The notes under the pieces: generated by a model
Told to the model about the DNA's origin: nothing
Databases searched by the model: none
Seen by the model: only the letters and a program-made list of their open reading frames with translations
Translations under genes and position numbers: made by a program
From: Nostoc linckia NIES-25
GTDB taxonomy: Bacteria > Cyanobacteriota > Cyanobacteriia > Cyanobacteriales > Nostocaceae
Direction of reading: 5' to 3'
DNA length: 64,000 nt
Assembly (NCBI RefSeq): GCF_002368035.1
Contig: NZ_AP018222.1
Location: forward strand, 4,395,534 to 4,459,533
Shown: positions 1 to 7,813 of the stretch, piece by piece
Numbering within the stretch: the first letter of the stretch is position 1
Layout: the number at the start of each line of letters is the position of its first letter

Positions 1-585
1 TACTAGCTTGGGATTTAATACTTCAACAGCCTGCTTTGCTTCTTGAGCATTGTAGGCTTTTGCGCTGCCGCCCACTGGAATAAATAGCACGTCGGGACGA
101 CCCATGAGAATTTTTTGCTCAATGGAAATGGGTGCAGCAGCCCCGCCTAAGTGGAGGATATTAATTCCGCCTTGTTTCCAACTCCAAGCGGTATTGGAGC
201 CAAACTGCTTACCACCTTTGCGATCGTGGTCTGTAGCGATTCCTTGGAACTTAATGCTTTTGAATTCGTAAACTCCTGGTTCATAGATCAGCTTTGCATT
301 GGCTGGTAGTGTGTCTACAGCACCTTCATCCAGCAGTTGACTGCTAATTAATACTAAATCCGCTGCAACTTTTGGCACGCGATACCCAGCAGTACAGCCG
401 ATCGCACGAAATGGATTGACGAGAATTCTTGCACTGCTACCTTCAAAAAGAAAGCAAGTATGACCCAACCACTTAACTGATAAACCGCTAGATTGTGCGT
501 CAGCTCGCAGGTGGGAACCCAAGGTAGTAACTGAAGCTGTGACCAATCCCGCCCCAGCATAACCCATCAACTGTCGTCGTTTCAT
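1..585 (-). CDS. MBL-fold metallo-hydrolase-like exported protein (C-terminus outside window)
   Basis: Translating the complement from the ATG at 583-585 gives at least 195 residues that run off the window edge. The N-terminus MKRRQLMGYAGAGL followed by a hydrophobic stretch resembles a twin-arginine-type signal, so the protein is probably exported. The segment VKWLGHTCFLFEG and the later TDHDRKGG and NILHLGG are typical of UlaG-like metallo-beta-lactamase-fold proteins. Where the family normally has the HxHxDH metal motif, the sequence reads LISSQLLDEG, so the usual metal ligands are missing at that site. The start lies 3 nt after the trpG stop, which indicates co-transcription. Function unknown; the family call is fairly secure. 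Confidence 0.8.
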   Translation of the reverse strand, partial: MKRRQLMGYAGAGLVTASVTTLGSHLRADAQSSGLSVKWLGHTCFLFEGSSARILVNPFRAIGCTAGYRVPKVAADLVLISSQLLDEGAVDTLPANAKLIYEPGVYEFKSIKFQGIATDHDRKGGKQFGSNTAWSWKQGGINILHLGGAAAPISIEQKILMGRPDVLFIPVGGSAKAYNAQEAKQAVEVLNPKLV

Positions 586-588
586 TAA

Positions 589-1188
589 TTAAGCTCTCGA
601 CTGTAACTGTTGGAGAAAGTTTCGCAATAATTGTTTTCCTGATGATGTCAGGACACTCTCTGGGTGAAACTGGACGCCCTGAATCTGAGGATAGTTCCGG
701 TGTCGCACTCCCATAATTGTGCCATCGTCAACCCAAGCGGTGATTTCCAGCACATCAGGGCAAGTTTCGCGATCGATGACTAAACTATGATACCTGGTGG
801 CGGTGAGCGGATTTTCTAATCCTTGGAAAACCCCCACCCCAGTGTGAGTCACCAGAGAGGTTTTACCATGCATCAATTCTGGAGCAGAAACTATTTTACC
901 ACCGAATACTTGACCGATACTTTGATGCCCTAAACAAACGCCCAAAATTGGTAATTCTTGTCCTAGTCGTTCAATCAACTCTAGGGAAATACCAGCATCT
1001 TCTGGGCGACCAGGCCCAGGAGAAATAACCACGGCTTGGGGCTTTAATGCCCAAATTTCATCTATAGATATTTTGTCGTTACGAAAAACTCTAATATCCG
1101 CTGCCACTGGGAACTCAGCTGCCAATTCTCCCAGATACTGCACCAAATTATATGTAAAACTATCGTAATTATCGATGACTACTAACAT
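589..1188 (-). CDS. trpG: Anthranilate/aminodeoxychorismate synthase glutamine amidotransferase subunit
   Basis: Cytoplasmic class I glutamine amidotransferase that hydrolyses glutamine and passes ammonia to a chorismate-using partner (TrpE or PabB) for tryptophan or folate synthesis. The nucleophile is C85 in GVCLGHQ, and H175/E177 lie in QFHPES. The oxyanion-loop segment ISPGPGRPEDAG is present. At 199 aa it has normal length. The start at 1188 is preferred because MLVVIDNYDSFTYN is the conserved N-terminus; an ATG at 1215 would add nine unlikely residues. It sits in a minus-strand run with dgkA and ybeY upstream. The sequence alone does not show whether it serves TrpE, PabB or both. Confidence 0.93.
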   Translation of the reverse strand: MLVVIDNYDSFTYNLVQYLGELAAEFPVAADIRVFRNDKISIDEIWALKPQAVVISPGPGRPEDAGISLELIERLGQELPILGVCLGHQSIGQVFGGKIVSAPELMHGKTSLVTHTGVGVFQGLENPLTATRYHSLVIDRETCPDVLEITAWVDDGTIMGVRHRNYPQIQGVQFHPESVLTSSGKQLLRNFLQQLQSRA

Positions 1189-1389
1189 AACTATGTAAAA
1201 AATTGTAGGTTGCAAGTGACAGATATAAAACTGTCATAGCTCAGAGGGGTAGACGGACGAGCAGCTACTTAACAAAGCATCTAGCTAGTTACTAAGATGC
1301 TTGCCATAATCCCATTGTTAAATTTGGAATTTTTAATTCTCAGGAATGACTTGGCGATGCCTGCGGTTTTTGCTAACCTATGCCCACAT

Positions 1390-1845
1390 CTACAAACTCG
1401 ATATAATTAACGCTACCAGAGGAGGAAGCAACAATGTAGCAGCTACCAGCACCGCTACCAAAGCTGAAACTAGAACTGCACCAGCGGCGCAATCTTTGGC
1501 GACTTTTGCCAGTTCGTGGTAAGTCTGCTTAACTGTTAAGTCTACAATGGACTCGATCGCTGTATTGAGTAACTCTAATGCCAAAACTAAACCACTAGTG
1601 ATACCAATTACTGCGATTTCCACTGGTTTGAGATGTAAATATACGCTTAAAGCGATCGCCATTGCACAAACACTGGTGTGAATCCGAAAATTACGTTGAG
1701 TTTGAAAACTATAAGTAATTCCAGCCCAGGCATACTTAAAACTAACAAATAAATTAGAAGCAACCTTCCACGAAAATTCCCGTTCGTTGGTCACAATTTT
1801 TTGTAACGAGGTAGACGTTGGTGGTGGAGAAACTTTTTGGGACAT
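1390..1845 (-). CDS. dgkA: Diacylglycerol/undecaprenol kinase family protein
   Basis: Small integral membrane lipid kinase of the DgkA family (151 aa), expected to phosphorylate diacylglycerol or undecaprenol with ATP in the inner membrane. The signature E-x-x-NTAIE is visible in ALELLNTAIESIVD, and three hydrophobic segments follow the family layout. An N-terminal extension of about 40 residues, rich in Ser, Thr and Pro, precedes the core (FKYAWAGITYSF). It lies between ybeY and trpG on the same strand, a common cyanobacterial arrangement. The substrate cannot be read from the sequence; Gram-positive-type relatives of this size prefer undecaprenol. Confidence 0.9.
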   Translation of the reverse strand: MSQKVSPPPTSTSLQKIVTNEREFSWKVASNLFVSFKYAWAGITYSFQTQRNFRIHTSVCAMAIALSVYLHLKPVEIAVIGITSGLVLALELLNTAIESIVDLTVKQTYHELAKVAKDCAAGAVLVSALVAVLVAATLLLPPLVALIISSL

Positions 1846-1996
1846 AGACTTAAATATATAAAAACACAGTTACTACAGTGGGAATTTTGGCCGATATTTA
1901 TAGCGTAATTAACTTTGAGTCTATATTTCAGCAATTTTCCATAGAGGTATTATAAAAGTATTACCCAAAATTAACACTAAGGCGTAACTAATTGTG

Positions 1997-2530
1997 CTAT
2001 TCTTTGTCAATAGCAATACCTATTGCCTTCAGCAATTTCACTTGCTGTTCTAACATTCGCTCCAAACTTTCTTCGTCAGGATGATCCCATCCCAACAGAT
2101 GCAATAAACCGTGAGCAGTTAACCAGGCCATCTCGGTTATTAAACTATGTCCCTGCTGTTGGGCTTGACGTTGTGCGGTATCCACAGACACAATAATATC
2201 GCCTAAATATAGTGGTGCAGAAGCAAGCATTTCTTCGCTGTGAGGAAAATCTACCTCCAAAGCGGCAAAAGCTAAAACATCTGTGGGCTTATTTTGTTGA
2301 CGATATTGGGTATTGAGTTCTTGAATTTGCGAGTCATCTGTCAAACGCAGCCCAATTTCATAACCTGGTGCTGGTGGAATATCAGGTTGAAGTATTTCTA
2401 ACCAGTTATGAAACCAGTTCTCCCAAGTTTCAGGAGTAATTCGGGCATACGTTTCGCCAAGATTTACCGAGTTTGTCAGGGACAACTCGTAAAAATAATC
2501 TTCTACATACAATTCAACTCCCAAAGCCAC
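1997..2530 (-). CDS. ybeY: Endoribonuclease YbeY, rRNA maturation factor
   Basis: Metal-dependent single-strand endoribonuclease involved in 16S rRNA 3' end maturation and ribosome quality control. The zinc motif H-x3-H-x5-H is visible in HGLLHLLGWDH, with the upstream LGDIIVSVDTAQRQA typical of the UPF0054 family. At 177 aa it is slightly longer than the usual 150-160, because of an N-terminal segment ELYVEDYFYEL. Its stop is about 150 nt upstream of the dgkA start. The cluster with prfB upstream groups translation-related genes. Confidence 0.95.
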   Translation of the reverse strand: MALGVELYVEDYFYELSLTNSVNLGETYARITPETWENWFHNWLEILQPDIPPAPGYEIGLRLTDDSQIQELNTQYRQQNKPTDVLAFAALEVDFPHSEEMLASAPLYLGDIIVSVDTAQRQAQQQGHSLITEMAWLTAHGLLHLLGWDHPDEESLERMLEQQVKLLKAIGIAIDKE

Positions 2531-2562
2531 ACAGTCTCCTAGTCTGAGTTCGCGGTTTTTTG

Positions 2563-2715
2563 TTAGTGAGTTAGATAGGCAAGACCAATGAGGACGGCTA
2601 AAAGTCCTATAGTTGTTAACGCAAAATGTTTCAGGGAAGTTCCACCCTTACGCACCATATTTCGCATGGCGAGTTTTACGTAGCTGGGTTGAGGTTCTGA
2701 TGAAGGATTACTCAT
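2563..2715 (-). CDS. DUF3285 small membrane protein
   Basis: 50-aa protein MSNPSSEPQPSY... with one C-terminal transmembrane helix (FALTTIGLLAVLIGLAYLTH) after a conserved basic segment (MRNMVRKGGTSLKHF). It matches the cyanobacterial DUF3285 family, which is short and commonly found next to ybeY. The start at 2715 was chosen because the sequence upstream (to 2814) reads through an intergenic Nostoc-type repeat. No function is known; a single-pass thylakoid or plasma-membrane location is inferred. Confidence 0.8.
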   Translation of the reverse strand: MSNPSSEPQPSYVKLAMRNMVRKGGTSLKHFALTTIGLLAVLIGLAYLTH

Positions 2716-2828
2716 AGTTAGTTCGATCGCTGATTCTTCTATAACTGTAACAGTTGGGTCTGCTCTGGGATTGCGATCGCCAAAGGCGGGGCGTAGCCCA
2801 TCGCTCCATCTCAAATACTAAAAAAATA

Positions 2829-2870
2829 ATAGGTACTAAGTAATAGTAAAAATAATTACTTAGCACCTAT
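2829..2870 (-). terminator. Rho-independent-type terminator after prfB
   Basis: Two 16-nt arms (ATAGGTACTAAGTAAT and its near-perfect complement, one mismatch) flank a short A/T-rich loop. Read on the minus strand, the stem is followed directly by a T-rich run at 2828-2818. It lies 18 nt after the prfB stop. Confidence 0.7.
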
Positions 2871-2887
2871 GACTAATACCCAATCAT

Positions 2888-4010
2888 TTATGCAGGAGTA
2901 TTTTCTACTAGTTTATTTTCTTGGCGCAGATAAGCTTGGATGAATGTATCAAGTTCGCCATTCATCACATCTATAATCCCTGTTGTTTCCGTACTTGTGC
3001 GTAAATCTTTCACCATTTGGTAAGGATGAAACACATAGTTACGGATTTGGTTACCCCAGGAGGCTTCCACCATATCGCCACGAATTTGGGCAATTTCTTG
3101 GGCGCGTTGTTCTTGGGCAATAACTAGTAGCTTTGCCTTGAGTCGGGCGAGGGCTTTTTCTTTATTTTGCAGCTGCGATCTTTCTTCTGTACAACGCACG
3201 GCAATTCCGGTCGGAAGGTGAACAACTCGTACAGCTGTTTCTACTTTGTTGACGTTTTGCCCGCCTTTACCACCAGAACGAGTTGTAGTGATTTCCAAAT
3301 CTTTCTCTGGAATATCCAACTGCACAGAATTATCGATTTGGGGCATGACTTCCACCCCCGCAAAACTAGTTTGCCGCTTGCCATTGGCATTGAAGGGGGA
3401 AATTCGCACTAAGCGATGTGTACCCATTTCTGAACGCAAGTAACCATAAGCATAGCGACCAGTAATTTCTAGAGTTGCCGATTTAATTCCGGCTTCATCA
3501 CCCTCCGACTCTTCGGCTAAAGTTACCTTGTAGCCGTGAGCCTCGCCCCAACGGGTGTACATCCGCATCAGCATAAATGCCCAGTCTTGGGCATCTGTGC
3601 CACCAGCACCAGCAGTAATTGTCAGTACAGCACCTTCGGCATCATAAGGGCCGGAAAGTAACTGTTGTAACTCCCACTGGTCGAGGTCGCGATTAAGTTT
3701 AGTGATGGTAGATTCCGCTTCTTGCAAAAGTGCTTCGTCGGTTTCTAACTCCAACAACTCAACAACTGCCTTAGTATCTTCCAGATTGGCGTGCCACTTT
3801 TCGTATTGCTCAAGGTGGGCTTTTAAGTCGTTGAGTTCTTGCAGAGTTTTTTGGGCTTCGGTTTGGTTATCCCAAAATTCTGGTTGGGCAGATATTTGTT
3901 CTAGGTCTTGAATTTTAGCTGTCAGTGCAGGTACGTCAAAGATAGTCCTGGGTTTTACCCAGGCGGCTAGACAACGTTTCGATTTCGCGTTTTAGTTCTA
4001 AAACTTCCAT
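2888..4010 (-). CDS. prfB: Peptide chain release factor 2, expressed by programmed +1 frameshift
   Basis: RF2 recognises UGA and UAA stop codons and triggers peptide release. Codons 1-24 run from the ATG at 4008-4010. Codon 25 is an in-frame TGA (3936-3938) inside CTT-TGA-C, and the rest is in the +1 frame, giving a 373-aa product. The GGQ loop (RSGGKGGQNVN, Q about residue 251) and the RF2-type SPF tripeptide (RISPFNANG) are intact. The frameshift makes expression self-limiting: abundant RF2 terminates at codon 25, scarce RF2 allows the shift. A strong hairpin follows the stop. A degenerate paralog lies immediately upstream. Confidence 0.97.
3935..3950 (-). promoter_or_regulatory. prfB programmed frameshift site
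   Basis: On the coding strand the segment reads CAGGACTATCTTTGAC. It holds the slippery CTT, the zero-frame stop TGA at 3936-3938 followed by C, and an internal Shine-Dalgarno-like AGGA a few nucleotides before CTT. This is the arrangement known for bacterial prfB autoregulation. The +1 frame continues directly into the conserved RF2 coiled-coil region. Confidence 0.95.
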
Positions 4011-4147
4011 AGTGCTTGCTGAATCTACGAATAGAGCGCTTTGGATTTGGAAATTGCTCTTTATTTTACTCATCTTTCTTGATTTTAGCTGTAGTTGGGC
4101 AAATTCTCTTGACGCGGCTGAATATAAGTGACAAAAATTACTTGAAA

Positions 4148-5267
4148 CTATTCAGAGCTTTTTTGCTGTTGTATGGAGGCTTTGAGAAACAAATCGATTT
4201 CACCCTCTAAAACATCTGTCACAGCAGTGGTTTCAACTTTGGTACGCAGATCCTTTACTTTTTGGTAAGGATGTAAAATATATTCCCGGATGAGCTTTTT
4301 GGATAGAGATTGTATTTGTCGGGGTTGAATTTTGGTAATCTGCGGGACACCTTGAGCTAGAGCGTAGGCGTAGGCCGTCGTAGACATCGCCAACAGTTTA
4401 CTCTTGAGAATAGCTAAACCTTTCTCTTTGTTTTCTATCTGACGCCGCTCTTGGTCGCAAAATACACTAATTCCGCTAGGAATGTGAAACACCCGCACCC
4501 ATGTTTGTGGGCGGTTGACATTGCCTTGGGAGCGTGGCACAGTAATTTCCAAATCTTTTTCTGGAATCTCAAAGTCCATAGACCGATCCAGAATCGGGCT
4601 GACTTCTACAGTGGCTAGGCAAGTATATCGTCTGCCATTACCACCAACAGGAGAAATCCGCACGATTTTTGTATGAATTCCTTGTTCCGATTTCAGTCAG
4701 CCATAGGCATAACGGCCTGTAATTTCTAGGGCATAACTAATGCTAGCTTTATCCCTATCATTAATATGTAGCGGAAACACTTGATGTAGGTGACTTAATC
4801 CGCATAAATAGTACATTCGGAACAACATAGATACCCAATTTTGGGCTTCTATGTCACCAACCCCAGTAGTAATAGTTAGCAATGCCCCTCGTGAATTGTA
4901 GGGATTAGACAATAACTGCCTTATTTCTGGTGTTTCGATTTCTTGTTGGAGTTGAGTTAAGTTAATTTGAATCTCTTGCAGTAATTGTTCATCAGCTGAT
5001 GATTCCAAAAGTTCTATGGCAGCCTCGATATCTTCTAAGATAGAGAGCGATCGCTGATATTGTTTCTTTGTAGCGTTGAGTAATTCAATTTCTTGAAGTG
5101 TCTGATAGAAAGTGACAGAATTATCCCAGAAAGCAGTTTGAGAAACTAATTGATTCAAGTCCTCAATTCTTGCACTCAGTTCTCCCAGGTCAAAGACAGC
5201 CTTCAGCCTTGGCCAAGATATTAGATAACCTTTCTACTTCGCGTTTGATGTTTAAAAGTTCCAGCAT
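4148..5267 (-). pseudogene. RF2 (PrfB) paralog lacking GGQ, with frameshift site and internal UGA
   Basis: The whole span aligns by eye with the adjacent prfB. Codons 1-25 start at 5267, followed by TGA in CTT-TGA-C at 5190-5192; the +1 frame then runs to a second TGA at 4697-4699 (after EITGRYAYG) and resumes in the same frame to 4148. Including the internal UGA codon the length is about 372 residues, like true RF2. The catalytic GGKGGQ stretch is deleted cleanly (RSQGNVN instead of RSGGKGGQNVN), and the SPF tripeptide reads SPV. A Nostoc repeat inserted in frame encodes the TTAYAYA stretch near 4361-4390. It cannot catalyse peptide release. Either it is a decaying duplicate with one nonsense codon, or a repurposed factor needing UGA readthrough. 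Both TGA codons are followed by C, a weak termination context. Confidence 0.75.
5189..5206 (-). promoter_or_regulatory. Retained CTT-TGA-C frameshift site in the RF2 paralog
   Basis: The coding strand reads AAGGCTGTCTTTGAC with the stop TGA at 5190-5192. It matches the site in prfB, including an AAGG just upstream of CTT. The +1 frame after it gives LDLGELSARIEDLNQ, colinear with the prfB LDVPALTAKIQDLEQ. Confidence 0.85.
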
Positions 5268-5407
5268 GATTTTACTCACTGTGGTTGAAAACTTACTACA
5301 TATTGTATTACTAAAGTTGCTCTAGTTTCTCATCCCAGAAAAAAACCGTGGCTGCTAATGCTTGACCACGGTTGATAAAATGTTTAAGTTTTTCTACTTA
5401 CGAGTGC

Positions 5408-6136
5408 TTAATCGCGGCCATTTATGGCAATTAGTAACCGCAGGATAAAGACAAACAAATTGATGTAAGTCAGGTACATCGACAAAGCTACAGGCAGATA
5501 CTGGTCATCGCTATAAGCACGCGGCAAGATGTAGAAATCGACAACAGATGCCCCAACAAACAGGAACACTCCTAAACCGGAAATAGCGATTTCTAACCAA
5601 TTTGGCGTGTAAACACCAAACATAGCAAGTCCGAATTGGGCAAAGCATACAACCACCAAGGCGATAACGCCAATATTGATGGTTTTCGTCAAAGCCATAC
5701 CGTCTTGTTCAGATAGATTTGAACCTATTTGACGGGCGGCAATAAATGTGATGCCACAACTGAGTGCAGCCAAACCAATACCTTGAATGCCAACACCTCT
5801 TTGTCCCAAAGCGACAAACACCAAGCCACTGAGGGTATACCCAGATAAGAGGCTGTAGGTTGCCAACAAGGGCAATGCAAGCCCCTTGTTACCTTTTTCG
5901 GCAACATTTTGGGCAACAAAGAACAGAATTAACTCTACAATGACTGCACCTATGAAGGTGGGAAAGAACAGTTGGGGGTTAGTACGGATAACTCCCAAAC
6001 CGCCATAAGTCCCTAATGCGGTTAGCACAAGACCACCGCCCACGTAAGGAAGGGCTTTGGCAATTACATTTGGGCCGATAAGGGCTTGAGTTTTAGCTTC
6101 ACGGAAAGCTTGACGAAAGTTGCTGGTATTGCTCAT
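5408..6136 (-). CDS. Bax inhibitor-1/YccA family membrane protein
   Basis: 242-aa polytopic membrane protein with about seven hydrophobic helices. The family signature is visible near the C-terminus (GASVVDFYILPRA..., then YLTYINLFVFILRLL). BI-1 proteins are proton- or calcium-leak channels or interact with FtsH-type proteases; the role in cyanobacteria is not established. The start at 6136 (MSNTSNFRQAF) was chosen over an ATG at 6154 because the added residues are not family-like. It is monocistronic; the next minus-strand gene downstream is the RF2 paralog, about 140 bp away. Confidence 0.88.
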   Translation of the reverse strand: MSNTSNFRQAFREAKTQALIGPNVIAKALPYVGGGLVLTALGTYGGLGVIRTNPQLFFPTFIGAVIVELILFFVAQNVAEKGNKGLALPLLATYSLLSGYTLSGLVFVALGQRGVGIQGIGLAALSCGITFIAARQIGSNLSEQDGMALTKTINIGVIALVVVCFAQFGLAMFGVYTPNWLEIAISGLGVFLFVGASVVDFYILPRAYSDDQYLPVALSMYLTYINLFVFILRLLIAINGRD

Positions 6137-6874
6137 AGTGAGTTTTTCAGGCAAATGTCCTATTTATTTCCATTGTTACCAATATTTACGGCTAACAGCC
6201 AAGGTACATTAGACTTCTTGCAGAAGTCGGGAAAAGGGGAAGGGGAAAGGGGTAAAGGTTTGGTATTTTCCCTTTCCCCTTATGAGTCCCTTTTCCCACA
6301 AGAGTGCAAAAAGCAATGAAAGCAAGAGGTAAATTGCCTTTGTGGCAACTATTACGCTTGGGCATTTCTGGCACAGTTCTGCAATTTTGAAGGTTATATC
6401 AGCGCCAAGTGTCTTGCCAAAAGCTGGAATCACGCTGGTAAAGAAACAAAACTCTGCACAAATACCAGACAAATTGATTCGTTTATTGATTGACAATACC
6501 CATCCATACCCAACTAAAAAAATTAGATTGCCCAGTTTCTTTCAAGATTAATCTAGTACCGATCCGCGTTGTACTCAGTATGACAGATGAATATTGCGTC
6601 GCTAATGCATCTTTCAGCATAAATAGCTAATTTTTTAACAAAAGCTAAGGATTACTGACGATTCAATTGTTAACTGGCAAATAAAAATCAGCAGCCAGAG
6701 ATACAGCAGCAAAATCATGCGTACATCTACTGAATTGTGGAGTGCGACCCCTGATAAGTTCAGTGAAACGACGATGGCTTATTCAGCCTTGGCTAACGAA
6801 AATAATTACAGCCTTGAATAAGATATACGCAACTCCATTTTGTCAGAAATAGGAGTTACTACAAAGGAATTTAT
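6137..6874. other. Intergenic region between the BI-1 gene and sigF
   Basis: About 740 bp holding one miniature inverted-repeat element (6210-6331). A 34-codon reading frame at 6717-6821 on the plus strand has no clear ribosome binding site and could be a leader peptide or chance. The rest is A/T-rich and would carry the sigF promoter. No RNA gene was recognised. Confidence 0.5.
6210..6331. mobile_element. Miniature inverted-repeat element, family A, copy 1
   Basis: Begins TAGACTTCTTGCAGAAGT and contains a purine-rich GGGGAAAGGGG block paired with a CCCTTTCCCC block. The right end (AAGCAAGAGGT) is a worn version of the inverted terminal repeat. Related copies lie at 36191-36318 and 37293-37410. 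Confidence 0.7.
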
Positions 6875-7660
6875 ATGGCAGCAAGTGAGTCCTCTCTACG
6901 AACTGATGGTATAGAATTATTGCACTTGTACCACCAGAATCCATCTATTAAACTTCGTAATAAACTTGTACAATTACATACTGGCTTAGTGCGTAAGATG
7001 GCTCATAAATTTAGCCATCAATGTAATGAACCTTATGAAGATTTAGAACAAATTGGTTATTTTGGTTTAATTAGAGCAATTGAGCGTTTTGACCCCAGTC
7101 AAGGATATGCTTTTAGTTCTTTTGCTGTACCATATATTCGCGGTGAGATGCTGCATTTTCTACGCGATCGCAGTACTCTATTAAAGATTCCTCGTCGTTG
7201 GCAAGAACTCTACAACGAAGGACAAAAGGTTCGCAAAGAATTGGCAATGTCTTTGGGTCGTGCCCCTAAAGATGCTGAAATTGCCAAAGAACTCCGGGTA
7301 TCTCTGCAAGAATGGCAAGAAACCAAGTTAGCTGCTCAAAACCGTTTGCCTTTAAGTTTAGATGCGACCGCAGTTAACTATGTTGATTGCCAAATCACCT
7401 TGGGTGAAGCACTTCCTTGCCCTCGTTCTACTGCCCAACAACAACTAGACGAAGAACGGCAACAACTCCAAGGGGCAATCAATATGTTAGAAGAAAAGCC
7501 CCGGATGGCAGTTGAAATGGTATTTTTGAAGGAACTTTCTCGCAAAGATGCTGCTAAGAATATCGGCACTAGTCCGATGACAGTAACACGGTATCTGCAA
7601 AAGGGAATTCAAGATTTAATTTGCTATTTACAACCACAAGTTATGCCCACTGGATCGTAG
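6875..7660 (+). CDS. sigF: RNA polymerase sigma factor SigF (group 3 sigma-70)
   Basis: Alternative sigma factor of 261 aa. Region 2 is visible (DLEQIGYFGLIRAIERFDPSQG..., then FSSFAVPYIRGEMLHFLRD), region 3 follows (APKDAEIAKELRVS), and region 4 carries a helix-turn-helix (LSRKDAAKNIGTSPMTVTRYL). This matches the SigF/SigB-like group 3 family, which in cyanobacteria controls pili, motility and stress or envelope functions. The ATG at 6875 follows AAAGGAAT at good spacing. A glutamine-rich linker (QQLDEERQQLQG) precedes region 4. It is transcribed convergently with chlD. Confidence 0.93.
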   Translation: MAASESSLRTDGIELLHLYHQNPSIKLRNKLVQLHTGLVRKMAHKFSHQCNEPYEDLEQIGYFGLIRAIERFDPSQGYAFSSFAVPYIRGEMLHFLRDRSTLLKIPRRWQELYNEGQKVRKELAMSLGRAPKDAEIAKELRVSLQEWQETKLAAQNRLPLSLDATAVNYVDCQITLGEALPCPRSTAQQQLDEERQQLQGAINMLEEKPRMAVEMVFLKELSRKDAAKNIGTSPMTVTRYLQKGIQDLICYLQPQVMPTGS

Positions 7661-7813
7661 TTATTAGTCAACGGTCAGTAGTTATACTATTTTGGATTTT
7701 TGATTGATAATTTATTTCTCTTAAAGAGTTTCGTGAATCCATCTGTCCCATTAATTTTTTAGATTGGTATTAGTAGAAAAGCAACTGACAAATGACTAAT
7801 GACTAATGACTAA

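Noticed and set aside
4697..4699. Selenocysteine codon in the RF2 paralog
   Set aside because: No SECIS-like structure was seen and cyanobacteria are not expected to insert selenocysteine; readthrough or decay is simpler.
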